Shown here piece after piece: positions 7,955-16,354 of a stretch of 64,000 nucleotides of DNA; position 1 is the first letter of the stretch; each line of letters begins with the position of its first letter. Position numbers and translations under genes: made by a program. Under the pieces are notes generated by a model that was given only the letters and a program-made list of their open reading frames with translations, searched no databases and had not been told where the DNA came from. Where the stretch lies: contig NZ_WAIE01000003.1 in NCBI RefSeq assembly GCF_008830225.1, forward strand, positions 295,494 through 359,493. Direction: 5' to 3'. This DNA is from Pseudodesulfovibrio senegalensis (GTDB lineage Bacteria; Desulfobacterota; Desulfovibrionia; Desulfovibrionales; Desulfovibrionaceae).

Positions 7955-8761
7955 ATGAACACGGGTAAAGCCATACGCCTTGAACGAATTATGAACAGGA
8001 ACACGGGCAGGACGGTGATCGTGCCCATGGACCACGGGGTCACCGTGGGGCCTATTGCGGGCATCCACGCCATTCGCAGCGCCGTGACGAAGATCGCCGA
8101 AGGCGGTGCGGACGCAGGCCTGGTGCACAAGGGCATTGCCCGGTTGGGGCATCGCGGCACCGGCCGGGATCTCGGACTCATCGTGCATCTTTCCGCAGGC
8201 ACGGGCCTGAGCCCCAACCCCAACGCCAAGGTGCTGGTGGGAACGGTGGAGGAGGCCCTGAAGCTGGGAGCGGACGGGGTCAGCGTGCACGTGAATATCG
8301 GCGACGAGACCGAGCCGAGCATGTTGGCGGATTTCGGCCGCATTGCGGCTTCGGCAGCGGATTGGGGCATGCCCCTGCTGGCCATGGTTTATGCGCGCGG
8401 CCCGCAGATAGCCAGTGAATATGACCCGGAAGTGGTGGCCCACTGTGCACGGGTTGGCGCGGAACTGGGCGCGGACATCATCAAGGTCCATTATACCGGC
8501 GATCCCGAGAGCTTCGGCCATGTGGTGCAGGCGACCGGGGGCGTTCCCGTTGTGGTGGCAGGCGGCGAACGCGTGGACAGCGTGCGCGATTTTCTGGTCA
8601 TGGTCCGCAATGCGCTGGATGCCGGCGGCGCAGGCCTTTCCGTGGGCAGAAACGTTTTTCAGCATCCGGACCCGCGCTCCCTGTGCAAGGTGTTGCGGCG
8701 GTTGGTTCATGACGACATGGATGTGGATCAGGCCGTGGAAGGCTTTCCCGGCATCATTTAG
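7955..8761 (+). CDS. 2-amino-3,7-dideoxy-D-threo-hept-6-ulosonate synthase-like class I aldolase
   Basis: The 268-residue TIM-barrel aldolase is of the DhnA/FbaB type. It has [11 protein letters not shown] near residue 24, the Schiff-base Lys in [11 protein letters not shown], and the phosphate-binding end VVVAGGE followed by [13 protein letters not shown]. In methanogens and Desulfovibrio this family makes the precursor for 3-dehydroquinate without DAHP synthase. A fructose-bisphosphate aldolase role is the alternative. The partner dehydroquinate synthase II is not in this window. AGGAGGG precedes the ATG, and the gene appears monocistronic. Confidence 0.8.
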   Translation: MNTGKAIRLERIMNRNTGRTVIVPMDHGVTVGPIAGIHAIRSAVTKIAEGGADAGLVHKGIARLGHRGTGRDLGLIVHLSAGTGLSPNPNAKVLVGTVEEALKLGADGVSVHVNIGDETEPSMLADFGRIAASAADWGMPLLAMVYARGPQIASEYDPEVVAHCARVGAELGADIIKVHYTGDPESFGHVVQATGGVPVVVAGGERVDSVRDFLVMVRNALDAGGAGLSVGRNVFQHPDPRSLCKVLRRLVHDDMDVDQAVEGFPGII

Positions 8762-8803
8762 CCCCTGCATCGCCGTTCGGCTTTCCGGTTCTGCCCGCAT
8801 TGC

Positions 8804-8833
8804 GGTCGGACGGGTCTCTGGGCCTGTCCGACC
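8804..8833 (+). terminator. Hairpin after the aldolase gene
   Basis: An 11-bp stem with one mismatch (8804-8814 with 8823-8833, arms GGTCGGACGGG and CCTGTCCGACC) lies 43 bases past the stop. It has no T tract, so termination is only probable. Confidence 0.5.
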
Positions 8834-9170
8834 CTGTTGCGTGTGAATCCGTTTTTTTCTTGTCGCGCATGTCCACCGCCGAGGAAACAACCATCCCCCT
8901 GCGCCGCAGTTCTTTTGCCGAGGGGAATCCCTGTACCTTCCTTATTCGAATGCATGGCAATATGTGTGCGTTTTTCATGAATGGTGTGCGTGTGATTTTG
9001 TTTTGTAACCAGATGCACAATAGTCTCATGCTATATTGAATGTCCAGTATTATATCGTAAATTTAACTGCAAATTCAACGGTTTGAGTTTTCAGACCGCC
9101 CTCAATAACATTATATATTTTTGTTTTTTGCGAGTAATGCATGCGCATGCGGTTTTGATTTGGGCTGTTG
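8834..9170. other. Intergenic stretch without a supported gene
   Basis: The stretch becomes increasingly AT-rich towards 9130. Short ORFs exist on both strands (up to 91 codons) but have no ribosome site and look like random sequence. Nothing recognisable was found. Confidence 0.5.
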
Positions 9171-9206
9171 CATGAAAAAAGGCGGCCAAAGCCGCCTTTT
9201 TTCATG
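9171..9206. terminator. Strong symmetric terminator
   Basis: A perfect 16-bp stem (9171-9186 with 9191-9206) with loop CAAA carries an A6 tract on one arm and a T6 tract on the other around GGCGGC. It ends the minus-strand gene at 9224 and would also work on the plus strand. Confidence 0.9.
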
Positions 9207-9223
9207 TGTCTGTCCGCGATGGG

Positions 9224-9634
9224 TCAGGAGGTCGCTTTTTTCTGGGCGGATTCCTTGAAGATGAAGATGGGCAGTTCCTGTACGCTTTCCCATTCGGAAT
9301 CCGTGCGGATGGAAATGACCAGCATGTGCCGTCCCTCGGCAGCCACGGGAATGCCCGGCAGCTGGAAGTTGAGCTTGTGCAGCATGGTCCCTGTGTCCTT
9401 GACGTCCTGTACGCCCAGCGTTTCCATTTTGCCGCTGGGGGCCAGCAGCTGCAGGGCCACGGAAAACGTGTCGTTCTTTTCCATTTCCCACATGGTGCCC
9501 ACGTACAGGGGCGGCAGGGTCACGGGCAATTCGGGCACCACGGCGTGTTCGATGGTGCGGATGAATGAAGTGGCTCCGGTTTCCCTGTCCACGATAATGT
9601 CGTTGCAGACCATGGCGTAGAGCAGTCTTGGCAT
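9224..9634 (-). CDS. Hypothetical protein (DUF6941-like)
   Basis: This is a 136-residue soluble protein with no signal peptide. The N-terminus (RLLYAMVCNDIIVD), the mid-region MWEMEKND and the hydrophobic beta pattern resemble the small DUF6941 group as I remember it; the family call is tentative. AGGAG precedes the start. It lies 22 bases behind the S24-type repressor gene on the same strand and is probably cotranscribed with it, then ends at a strong terminator. The function is unknown. Confidence 0.65.
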   Translation of the reverse strand: MPRLLYAMVCNDIIVDRETGATSFIRTIEHAVVPELPVTLPPLYVGTMWEMEKNDTFSVALQLLAPSGKMETLGVQDVKDTGTMLHKLNFQLPGIPVAAEGRHMLVISIRTDSEWESVQELPIFIFKESAQKKATS

Positions 9635-9656
9635 GGCTTCTCCTGTGAAATTTTGG

Positions 9657-10403
9657 TTATTTGCGGCTCATGTCGCTCCAGGCCCAGACGACGTTGCCGC
9701 CGATGGCCCGGGTGATGTCGCCTTCGTAATCCCGCTCCAGTCGATAGGTCATGGGCGGGAAGTCCCTGCTGTTGTCCGAATAGAAGATAAGCTCCACATC
9801 GTCTTCGAGCCGCTTGGTGTTGACCCGCTTGACCATGGCGCCGCCTTCGGCTCCGGGTTCGCAGACCAGCATGATTTTGCCGGGCGGGGCCGGGTCGCGG
9901 TCGTCGCGGTCCACCAGCACGATGTCGCCGGGGTGCAGGGTCGGGACCATGGACATTTCGCCCTTGCCCACCTGCACGGCCACGAGGTTGGAGCGGTGGC
10001 GCACGGACTCGTGGTGCCGCCAGACAAGAACCCAGCTCTCAATGGCGTCTTCGGGTATCAGACCCGGCCCGGCGGCCACGGGTGAGGCCGCAAGGGGCAC
10101 CGCCAGATAGTCCTCGGGCAAGGGGTCTCCCACGTCCTTGGGAGAAGAAACCTTTTGCGGCGCAACAAAGCAGACGTCCATGGAGGCGTCCGAGGGTTCG
10201 TCCGGAAAGGATATTTCCGCGCCCAACCCGTCCAGGATGCGCCCGAGCGAATCCGCGTTCAGCCCCCGTTCCTGCTTGAGAAAACGGTTCAGCTGGGAAG
10301 GGTCCACCTGCAGTTCGTCCGCCATGCGTTTGTTGTTGGCAAAGGCTTTGCCCTTGCCGATGCGGTTGAGCAGGGCGGTACGCACGTCGTCGGTAAAGCC
10401 CAT
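9657..10403 (-). CDS. LexA/CI-type repressor with S24 peptidase-like domain
   Basis: The 248-residue regulator has an N-terminal helix-turn-helix (KRMADELQVDPSQLNRFL, about 25-45), a linker rich in Pro, and a C-terminal S24 domain. The Ser of the Ser-Lys dyad lies in GEMSMVPTLHPGD and the Lys in GGAMVKRVNTK. A start at 10403 is chosen because AAGGAGGTGAC abuts it; ATG 10433 would add ten residues. Autocleavage would need an Ala/Cys-Gly site in the linker, and none is obvious. It is divergent from the DUF5675 gene across an operator-like palindrome, which suggests a phage-derived or stress switch. Confidence 0.85.
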   Translation of the reverse strand: MGFTDDVRTALLNRIGKGKAFANNKRMADELQVDPSQLNRFLKQERGLNADSLGRILDGLGAEISFPDEPSDASMDVCFVAPQKVSSPKDVGDPLPEDYLAVPLAASPVAAGPGLIPEDAIESWVLVWRHHESVRHRSNLVAVQVGKGEMSMVPTLHPGDIVLVDRDDRDPAPPGKIMLVCEPGAEGGAMVKRVNTKRLEDDVELIFYSDNSRDFPPMTYRLERDYEGDITRAIGGNVVWAWSDMSRK

Positions 10404-10461
10404 GTCACCTCCTTGGCAGCTCTTTTCTTGCATAAATCACATATTTTGGCAAATGTCTAAA

Positions 10462-10508
10462 GCCGTACGGCAAAATGTGTTGACTTTATATAGTCAGACG
10501 ACTAATAT
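10462..10508 (+). promoter_or_regulatory. Sigma-70 promoter with operator in its spacer
   Basis: TTGACT (10480-10485) and TAATAT (10503-10508) are spaced by exactly 17 bases. The spacer carries the inverted repeat TAGTCAGACGACTA (10491-10504), which a bound repressor would cover together with the -10 box. A perfect palindrome GCCGTACGGC (10462-10471) lies just upstream. The S24 repressor encoded divergently is the natural candidate to bind here; that is inference. Confidence 0.7.
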
Positions 10509-10548
10509 TTGTTTCTGCAATGAGGGCGACAATCAGTGGAGGCGTTGT

Positions 10549-10953
10549 ATGGAGTCAATCGTGGAAATAACGCGCCTTGAGGAGGGCGAAGCCGGGACCA
10601 TGGGTGCCCTGCGCGTGAACAAGCGGCTGGAGTGCCTGACGCTGGAGCCGCAGGACAGGTGTAACCGGCAGGGGGCTTCCTGCATCCCGGCGCAGCAGTA
10701 TCGCTGCGAGCGGGTGCGCTCGCCCCGGTTCGGGGAGACGTTTGCGGTGTCCGGGGTGCCCGGGCGGGACCATATCCTGTTTCATCCGGGCAATCTGGCC
10801 GAAGACACGCAGGGGTGCATTCTGTTGGGCACCCGGTTCGGCGCCGTGCGCGGACAGCGCGGAGTGCTGGATTCGGGCACCGCGTTCGAGCGTTTCATGA
10901 CCCTGCTGCGCGGGCAGGAAACCTTTCACCTGACCATAGCCGAGCATTACTAG
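10549..10953 (+). CDS. DUF5675 family protein
   Basis: The 134-residue protein has the DUF5675 pattern: a short N-terminal strand set, IPAQQYRCERVRSPRFGETF, a conserved His in HILFHPGN, and DTQGCILLG. The Asp-Thr-x-Gly-Cys segment resembles the catalytic Cys region of L,D-transpeptidase folds. Members are frequent in phages and prophage remnants, often near lysis genes. The start is fixed by GTGGAGG (10536-10542). It is expressed from the operator-controlled promoter immediately upstream and is thus probably repressed by the neighbouring S24 protein. The enzymatic activity is unproven. Confidence 0.75.
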   Translation: MESIVEITRLEEGEAGTMGALRVNKRLECLTLEPQDRCNRQGASCIPAQQYRCERVRSPRFGETFAVSGVPGRDHILFHPGNLAEDTQGCILLGTRFGAVRGQRGVLDSGTAFERFMTLLRGQETFHLTIAEHY

Positions 10954-11045
10954 CGTTTCGACCACTCATACGGATACATGGAAGCCGGGGCGCGGATGGC
11001 GATGTGGGGGGGGGCGGTCCGGGCCGAAGGCGAGCAGGAGGAATC

Positions 11046-11264
11046 ATGCATCAGGAGATATGTCTCAAGGGAGCCAAGGATATCTGTTACGCGGTGGGAG
11101 AGAATCCCAAGGAGATAACGACATTGGTGCGGGAGCACGGACTGCCGGCATGGAAACGGGCCAACCGTGGACGCTGGCGCGCCCTGCCCGAGGATCTGCG
11201 CATGTGGATGCGCCAGCAGCGGGACAGGAACATCGGACGGCATTTGTACGGCGAGATCAGCTGA
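11046..11264 (+). CDS. Small excisionase-like DNA-binding protein
   Basis: This 72-residue basic protein has AGGAGG upstream. The sequence KDICYAVGENPKEITTLVREHGLPAWKR followed by GRWRALPEDLRMWM resembles phage excisionase or MerR-like helix-turn-helix proteins that select a target through a recognition helix and a wing. It follows the DUF5675 gene by 92 bases and may belong to the same transcript. With the S24 repressor this suggests a small domesticated phage module. It overlaps the end of the convergent lipoprotein gene by eight bases. Confidence 0.65.
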   Translation: MHQEICLKGAKDICYAVGENPKEITTLVREHGLPAWKRANRGRWRALPEDLRMWMRQQRDRNIGRHLYGEIS

Positions 11265-11997
11265 GGTCCGGGCGGCTGACCCGGTGGCGGATGCGCCATG
11301 AGCCGCTGATGCCCCGGGTGTCGCTGCTCACGGATATGCGCAGGGTGGCTGGATCGCGCTCCGCGTAATGTGCGGCGTCCGCGTGGGCAAAAGCCAGTTC
11401 CATGCGCTGGAGATGGCGCAGTGAACGGGGCGGCGCGCTCGCGGACGCAAGCACGGTCATCGGCGCATCAACGGTGTCGGATCGGAAAATGGTAGGCGCA
11501 ACGGGCGGAGTCACGGGCATGGCCTTTGGCTTCGTCTGTTTTTTCATGCCGTGTGGCGGCCGGGGGGAATTGGCTGCGAGGCTTGTGTGCAGCGGTTCGG
11601 AAAGGGAGCGGTTTTCGCGGGCGGGATTCATGCGCAGTGGCGCGGGCGAAACCGCGGCCATGGGTCGCAGCACGGCCGATTGCGGGCTGCCCGGGATTGT
11701 CGTGGTGTCGTGAACATGGGCCCGGGCCAGCATCACGCGCGGTTCCGCTGCGTGGTCGTGGGGATTCAGCCAGTTGTCCAGCCGGTCCAGTTTTTCGGCC
11801 ACCACCGTGACCGGGCTTTTGCCGTTGGCCGCGTATTCATAGGTGTATTCACCCACGGCGTAGACCGTGCCGATGTATTGGGCCGGTCCGTTGAGCAGGA
11901 AGGAGCCCGCGCCGAACAGGGCGCTGAGGGCCAGGCAGCCGGAGAGTGACGCGGCAATGGCCAGCAATATGCTGTTGACGATAAGGCGTGACTTCAT
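11257..11997 (-). CDS. Putative lipoprotein
   Basis: The start at 11997 gives 246 residues with a lipoprotein signal, MKSRLIVNSILLAIAASLSGC, cleaved before the Cys. A frame extension to 12204 encodes low-complexity Arg/Pro sequence and was rejected. After the signal come a hydrophobic Gly-rich segment, IGTVYAVGEYTYEYAANGKSP, which resembles short outer-membrane-associated repeats of DUF3568-like proteins, and then a long Pro/Ala-rich tail. The ribosome site is weak. The function is unknown. It follows the NlpC/P60 lipoprotein gene on the same strand by 122 bases. Confidence 0.65.
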   Translation of the reverse strand: MKSRLIVNSILLAIAASLSGCLALSALFGAGSFLLNGPAQYIGTVYAVGEYTYEYAANGKSPVTVVAEKLDRLDNWLNPHDHAAEPRVMLARAHVHDTTTIPGSPQSAVLRPMAAVSPAPLRMNPARENRSLSEPLHTSLAANSPRPPHGMKKQTKPKAMPVTPPVAPTIFRSDTVDAPMTVLASASAPPRSLRHLQRMELAFAHADAAHYAERDPATLRISVSSDTRGISGSWRIRHRVSRPDLS

Positions 11998-12119
11998 GCC
12001 GTGAAAGAAAGCAAAGCGCGTGCCTGATCGCAAAGGTCGAGGCAATCGGCGTGGTTGGCGCGCGGTTTGCGGCGTGTGCCCGCTGCTGGCCGGGGTGGCG
12101 TGTCGGTTTGCTGACGCGC

Positions 12120-13472
12120 TTACTGCTTTGCCGGGGGGCCGTTGAGCAGGCGCATGCCGTACACGCGGTCCAGTGGGTTGGCGTGCATGTCCGCAGCGTT
12201 CCACAATTCCATTCCCGGCTCCAGCGTGGTGATCACGGTACGGCCGATGACGTGGCGTCCGGGTTCACCCATGAACGAGGTTTTTACGCCCCACATGGAG
12301 TGCAGCACCACGGGCCTGCCGTCGTGCGTGCCGATATAGAGCATGATGTGGCCGGGCGAGCGGATCAGGGTCAGGAACGGCACGGCATTGTCCATGATGG
12401 CCTGTTCCTTGGCTGTGCGGCCGAGGCTGCCCAGCTCCGTGTGCAGGCCCGCCTCGTACTGCTGGAAGGAATTGCGCGGCAGGTAGATGCCGAATCCGGC
12501 CAGCAGGTCCATGGTGGTGGCCGAGCAGTCCCGGTCCTCGTACATGCCGCCCCATCCGTAGGCCCTGCCCAGCATGGCGTCGGCAACCTTGGCGAACATG
12601 GCCGGCGTGGGCGCAAAGGGCATGAGCGCGGCATGGTTCGCCGCAACATGGGCGGTGGTCAGCACGGCGTTGCCCGTGGCGTCGCGCCGGGGGACCAGCA
12701 CGGAAAAGCCTGTTTTTTCCGGCCTCTCAGCCAGCGGAAGGATCATGCCCACCTGCCCGGTGCAGCAAAAGCGTCCATCCCGGTCCGCCACGGGCACGCG
12801 GTCGCGGGTCATGGCTGCCAGCGCCGGGGCGTTGAAACGTCTTTGGAAATTCTCATCGGTCCAGCCCATGTCGCGCACCGGAATCCAGCCGAAGGCAAAG
12901 CGGGATTGCACCAGCACCCAGGCCTTGTCCGCGCTCATGTGCAGGGCGCGCAGGGGCGTACCCGCCAGCACCAGCGAGTTTTGCGCATAGTCGAAGGGAT
13001 AGCCTTCCCCGGCCTTGGCAAAGTTGTAAAACGCGGGCTCCTGTGTGGGCAGTGCGCGCATGCTGGTGTTGGCCACGGCAATGCAGGGGCGGCCCGCCCC
13101 GCCTGTCCCGTGCAGGGAAGGGTAGTTTTCGACCTGCGACAGGGCGCGCATGCGTGCCAGCCACTCCGGGCCGCGTTCAAGGGTGTTCTGGCCGAAGAGG
13201 TGCTTTTTGGCAAAGCGGTCCAGGGCCCAGAACGCATGGTCTGCGGGCAGTTCCCCGCATTCCCCGGTCCACGGTGAAAAATGGCGGCGCAAAAAGTCCG
13301 CATACAGGGCGGCCTGCGTTCCGGGACCGAGCAGCGGTTTGTCCGGGGCCAGACCGTGGAAGGCTCCGGCCTCCTGCGGCAGGGTTTGCAGGTCGCGGAT
13401 CATGCCCGGCCGGGTGGAGCAGGCCGGGAGCAGCAGCACGAACAGCAGCACGGGGATCAATTTTTGTATCAT
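12120..13472 (-). CDS. SH3-domain NlpC/P60 lipoprotein, probable peptidoglycan endopeptidase
   Basis: The chosen start at 13472 yields 450 residues beginning with a lipoprotein signal, IPVLLFVLLLPAC. A frame extension to 13637 is discarded because it lacks a ribosome site. An N-terminal helical part and two bacterial SH3 segments (including LRALHMSADKAWVLVQSRFAFGWIP) precede a C-terminal papain-like domain. The catalytic Cys is in DRDCSATTMDLLAG, and the His residues are in SPGHIMLYIG and VVLHSMWG. The architecture matches the structurally studied D. vulgaris gamma-D-glutamyl-diamino acid endopeptidase. Activity would be murein recycling or remodelling at the outer membrane. Confidence 0.88.
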   Translation of the reverse strand: MIQKLIPVLLFVLLLPACSTRPGMIRDLQTLPQEAGAFHGLAPDKPLLGPGTQAALYADFLRRHFSPWTGECGELPADHAFWALDRFAKKHLFGQNTLERGPEWLARMRALSQVENYPSLHGTGGAGRPCIAVANTSMRALPTQEPAFYNFAKAGEGYPFDYAQNSLVLAGTPLRALHMSADKAWVLVQSRFAFGWIPVRDMGWTDENFQRRFNAPALAAMTRDRVPVADRDGRFCCTGQVGMILPLAERPEKTGFSVLVPRRDATGNAVLTTAHVAANHAALMPFAPTPAMFAKVADAMLGRAYGWGGMYEDRDCSATTMDLLAGFGIYLPRNSFQQYEAGLHTELGSLGRTAKEQAIMDNAVPFLTLIRSPGHIMLYIGTHDGRPVVLHSMWGVKTSFMGEPGRHVIGRTVITTLEPGMELWNAADMHANPLDRVYGMRLLNGPPAKQ

Positions 13473-13512
13473 GATGGTCTGATTAGGCACAGAAAGGTGG
13501 AAGGATGTCAAC

Positions 13513-13556
13513 CGAATGAGCGGGGGCGGGGGAAAGCAATCAATCAACCGACGAAC
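13513..13556. repeat. Left end of split repeat flanking the NTPase gene (copy A)
   Basis: This stretch is nearly identical to 36901-36945; both contain AAAGCAA and AATCAACC followed by ACGAAC. At 36.9 kb it is joined within about 50 bases to the sequence that here lies 2 kb away at 15.5 kb. Confidence 0.75.
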
Positions 13557-13705
13557 GGGCTGCAAGTTATCAGGACGAGTGAACGCGTTTTGCTGTCGCA
13601 CGGAGTAAGAGCTCGCACTCACAGCGACAGGCAGCATTGGGCTAACCCGGAAAGTAGGTTAAAACGCACGCTGTTAATCTCCCGGAACGCTTTTGTTTGA
13701 AAAAC

Positions 13706-15418
13706 TTACTCCGCCTGAAGGAGGGCCTTGGGGAAGTACGACATGAATCGTTCATAGCGAAAGGTTCCCAGTTCCTCCTTCATTTGTTCCATTGCTTCTT
13801 TTGTCGTGTTCATGAACGGTATAAAAGATGTGTTTTCTATAGTCGATTGATTGTAAATGAAAGTTCCGAGAGCCTCGGGAAAGTATAAATTGTTTTGAAA
13901 ATCCGATATGATGATATCAATAGAAATGTTGTTGAGCAGTTCTTGGTCCGCTTGGCTGTACCCACTCTTTTGGTTGAGTGATGTTATGTGTTCGTAAAGA
14001 GATTCTTCTGTATAAATTTTTTTTGCTCGTTTTTTGAGTTCTTCATTAAAATCTATTTTTATATTCTCGTCAGAGGAGCATAGTGATTTAGCAAGATCGT
14101 TATTGTAAGTGGATATCCATGTTTTATAGTCAACGATTGAATCTAATGTCTTTTTAACATAGTCGTATTTAAATTTGATGTACTTTGCTGTGTATTTGTC
14201 TTGATCTCCTGATATTTGTCCTAGAGCCTTGAAATAAAAATTGATATTTTCAAAAATTTCATTATCAAAAATTGTACACCCGATTTCGTCGAGGATTGTT
14301 TCGATTTTTTTTACGACCTCTTTGTCATCTGTTTTTATATTAAATTCATATTTATGAAATATTTTGCACAGTTCTTGATTGATGGGATGACCATTGTTTG
14401 ATTCTTCTTGTTCTTTCAAAATGCTGAGGCACTGAGGTTTGTTGAGTCGGGATGTGCTGATGAATTCCCATAATAAGGCGTGGAGGGGTATCAGGTTTGA
14501 AATTTTGCTCGCAAATTTGTTTGCGTAAGTTTTCACCTCTGAATTGCACTCTTTGTCTTTAATCTTTTTATGAATATTGATGTCGGATATCGTTGCTAGC
14601 CCATCTGCACCGAGTCCGGCATACAGGCAAGTTAAAAGAGCCACATAGTGCGCAAGGTGCTGCATGCCCCATTCTGAGCAATCATTTTTCACAAGTTCTG
14701 ATATGATATGTACATTTTGCGCTACCTTTTTAACCGTTCGAAGGTTGGATTCGTCAACCGATTCCAAGGCGCGTTTGACCTCGTCTTTGTATTTGGTGTT
14801 AATTTTATATAATATGTTATTGATGATGTCTTTTTGATTTGGAGTGTATAGAAATTCTTTATCTATCAATTTTTCTTTGTACGTTGTGTATTTTCCATCT
14901 TCTTCGTTGATTTTTTCTTCATCCATTATGAGGATGATTTTTGAGCCGTAACGTTCCTTGAGGATGGACGCGAGTCCCATGACTTCGCAATGCTGTAATT
15001 CATCACTTTTTCTTTCAAAATCATCAATACAAATGACCAAGTCAGAAAAATCGTTTTTTTCAAAAAGGCAAAGAAGTTTGCCAACAGCATTTCCTGTCAA
15101 GCCAAAACTGATATCCCCATTCTCATCTGCCGAGAAGGTTGTTTTAATGGCATCTATGCCCTTTTTTAATTTGCCAATGTATCTGTTTTGAGAAAAAGCC
15201 TGCAGAAGAATGTCGTTTTGTATTTCTTCAATGCTTTTTTTCCCAAAGAGAGATACGTAGACATATTTTTTGTCGTGTTTTCCCTTGGGTTGTGATGCGG
15301 CAAAATCATTCCAAAAATGGGTTTTTCCGATTCCCCACGGGCCCTTCAGCAAGAGGACACAGCCATCGTTCGTTGCGAGCAGTGTTTTCAGAAGCTTTGA
15401 GCTTTCGTTTTGATCCAT
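13706..15418 (-). CDS. KAP-like P-loop NTPase, AT-rich island gene
   Basis: The chosen start 15418 (GAGGG upstream) gives 570 residues. Further upstream the frame runs into a repeat and is not coding. Walker A is GPWGIGKT at residues 26-33 and Walker B is VICIDDFER at about 128-136, followed by a sensor-like strand IILIMDEEKIN. This is the KAP/STAND-like pattern. No transmembrane insertion is seen between Walker A and B, unlike many KAP proteins. The C-terminal 400 residues are helical and Lys/Asn-rich with no recognised domain. Base composition is far more AT-rich than any neighbour, and the gene is bounded by two halves of a repeat, so recent acquisition is likely. KAP-type NTPases include phage-exclusion proteins such as PifA; a defence role is inference. 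Confidence 0.8.
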   Translation of the reverse strand: MDQNESSKLLKTLLATNDGCVLLLKGPWGIGKTHFWNDFAASQPKGKHDKKYVYVSLFGKKSIEEIQNDILLQAFSQNRYIGKLKKGIDAIKTTFSADENGDISFGLTGNAVGKLLCLFEKNDFSDLVICIDDFERKSDELQHCEVMGLASILKERYGSKIILIMDEEKINEEDGKYTTYKEKLIDKEFLYTPNQKDIINNILYKINTKYKDEVKRALESVDESNLRTVKKVAQNVHIISELVKNDCSEWGMQHLAHYVALLTCLYAGLGADGLATISDINIHKKIKDKECNSEVKTYANKFASKISNLIPLHALLWEFISTSRLNKPQCLSILKEQEESNNGHPINQELCKIFHKYEFNIKTDDKEVVKKIETILDEIGCTIFDNEIFENINFYFKALGQISGDQDKYTAKYIKFKYDYVKKTLDSIVDYKTWISTYNNDLAKSLCSSDENIKIDFNEELKKRAKKIYTEESLYEHITSLNQKSGYSQADQELLNNISIDIIISDFQNNLYFPEALGTFIYNQSTIENTSFIPFMNTTKEAMEQMKEELGTFRYERFMSYFPKALLQAE

Positions 15419-15526
15419 GCTTGCCCTCTGAGTTTTTTGTTTAATGTCGGTATTTGTTTTGCGAATTTTATATTTGTGTTCGCAGGAAGAGAAGCCTTTT
15501 TTGCAAAAGATGTTGTACTTTGTTGC

Positions 15527-15780
15527 TTCGACGGATTTTTCCTCTCTATTCCGAGTGTCGACTGGAATCGAGCCATGGTATGGCTCGGTGCGATAACGTA
15601 TGCACGAGGACGGTGAAGCAAATTTCAGAAAATCAGCGAGGCACTGCAAGCTGCCGACGCAGGGATTGATTGGTGGGGAGGAAGAGGAGGGTAGGTCGCA
15701 GGAAGGGAGGAGAGGGAGGGGGGACCGCCCCCCCCTCCCTTTCCTCCATTCCTTAAATGGTTTTCGACTGATTGGCGCAA
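15527..15780. repeat. Right end of split repeat flanking the NTPase gene (copy A)
   Basis: About 250 bases align with 36994-37318 over almost the full length, with small differences and one 80-base gap opposite 37171-37250. Shared landmarks are CCGAGTGTCGACTG, GGCTCGGTGCGATAACG and AAATTTCAGAAAATCAGCGA. A purine-rich run with a C-rich partner (about 15700-15745) forms a hairpin. ORFs read through it on the minus strand are not believed. Confidence 0.85.
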
Positions 15781-15880
15781 CGTGTCGCTGTCCGACCCCG
15801 CGTCAGCGCAACCATTTTACTTCGGCAAGCTGCCGTTGTTTTCTTCAGCCGCACGCGAGCGCAATCGCACGCCTCTCCCC

Positions 15881-16354
15881 TTATTCAATCGCCCCCTCCA
15901 AACGCAACAGATACTCCTTCATTGGGATCCCGTCCGCGCCGGAAAAGCCGGTCATTTTTCCGCCCGCGCCAACGACCCGGTGGCAGGGGTAGACCAGCGG
16001 CCACGGGTTGGTGGCCATGGCCCGGCCTGCGGCGCGCGCTCCGTTGGGGCTTCCGGCCATGGCGGCCAGCTCCCCGTAGGTGACCACGGTCCCGGGCCGG
16101 ACGGTGCGGAGCTTCTGCAACGCTTTGGCGGAAAAGGGGGAAAGTCGTTCCATGGCAAAGGGCAGGCCCGGCCATTCCATGGATTCGCCGCGTACATAGC
16201 GTTCCATGGCCTGTTGCAGTGCCGCGCCGTGATTCGAGAGTTTCGGGGAAGGGGAAACGTCTTCGGACCAGCGCAGGTCCAGCCGTTGGATGCGGCCGTT
16301 TTCCCAATGGATGATCACGGCCAGCGGGTCGGCGCATACGGTTTCATGATGCAT
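15881..16354 (-). CDS. ogt: Methylated-DNA--protein-cysteine methyltransferase
   Basis: The protein has 157 residues. The alkyl-acceptor Cys lies in PCHRVVGAGG, preceded by the helix-turn-helix region TYGELAAMAGSPNGARAAGRAM and followed by GFSGADGIPMKEYLLRLE, all canonical for Ogt/MGMT. It repairs O6-alkylguanine by irreversible transfer to the Cys. AGGAG precedes the start, which overlaps the end of the upstream radical SAM gene by 11 bases, so the two are translationally coupled. The N-terminal domain is short, and the metal-binding residues of Ada are absent. Confidence 0.93.
   Translation of the reverse strand: MHHETVCADPLAVIIHWENGRIQRLDLRWSEDVSPSPKLSNHGAALQQAMERYVRGESMEWPGLPFAMERLSPFSAKALQKLRTVRPGTVVTYGELAAMAGSPNGARAAGRAMATNPWPLVYPCHRVVGAGGKMTGFSGADGIPMKEYLLRLEGAIE

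Noticed and set aside
8754..9039. Short ORFs on both strands (79-91 codons)
   Set aside because: No ribosome site, no recognisable motif, and mutually overlapping frames. Treated as non-coding.
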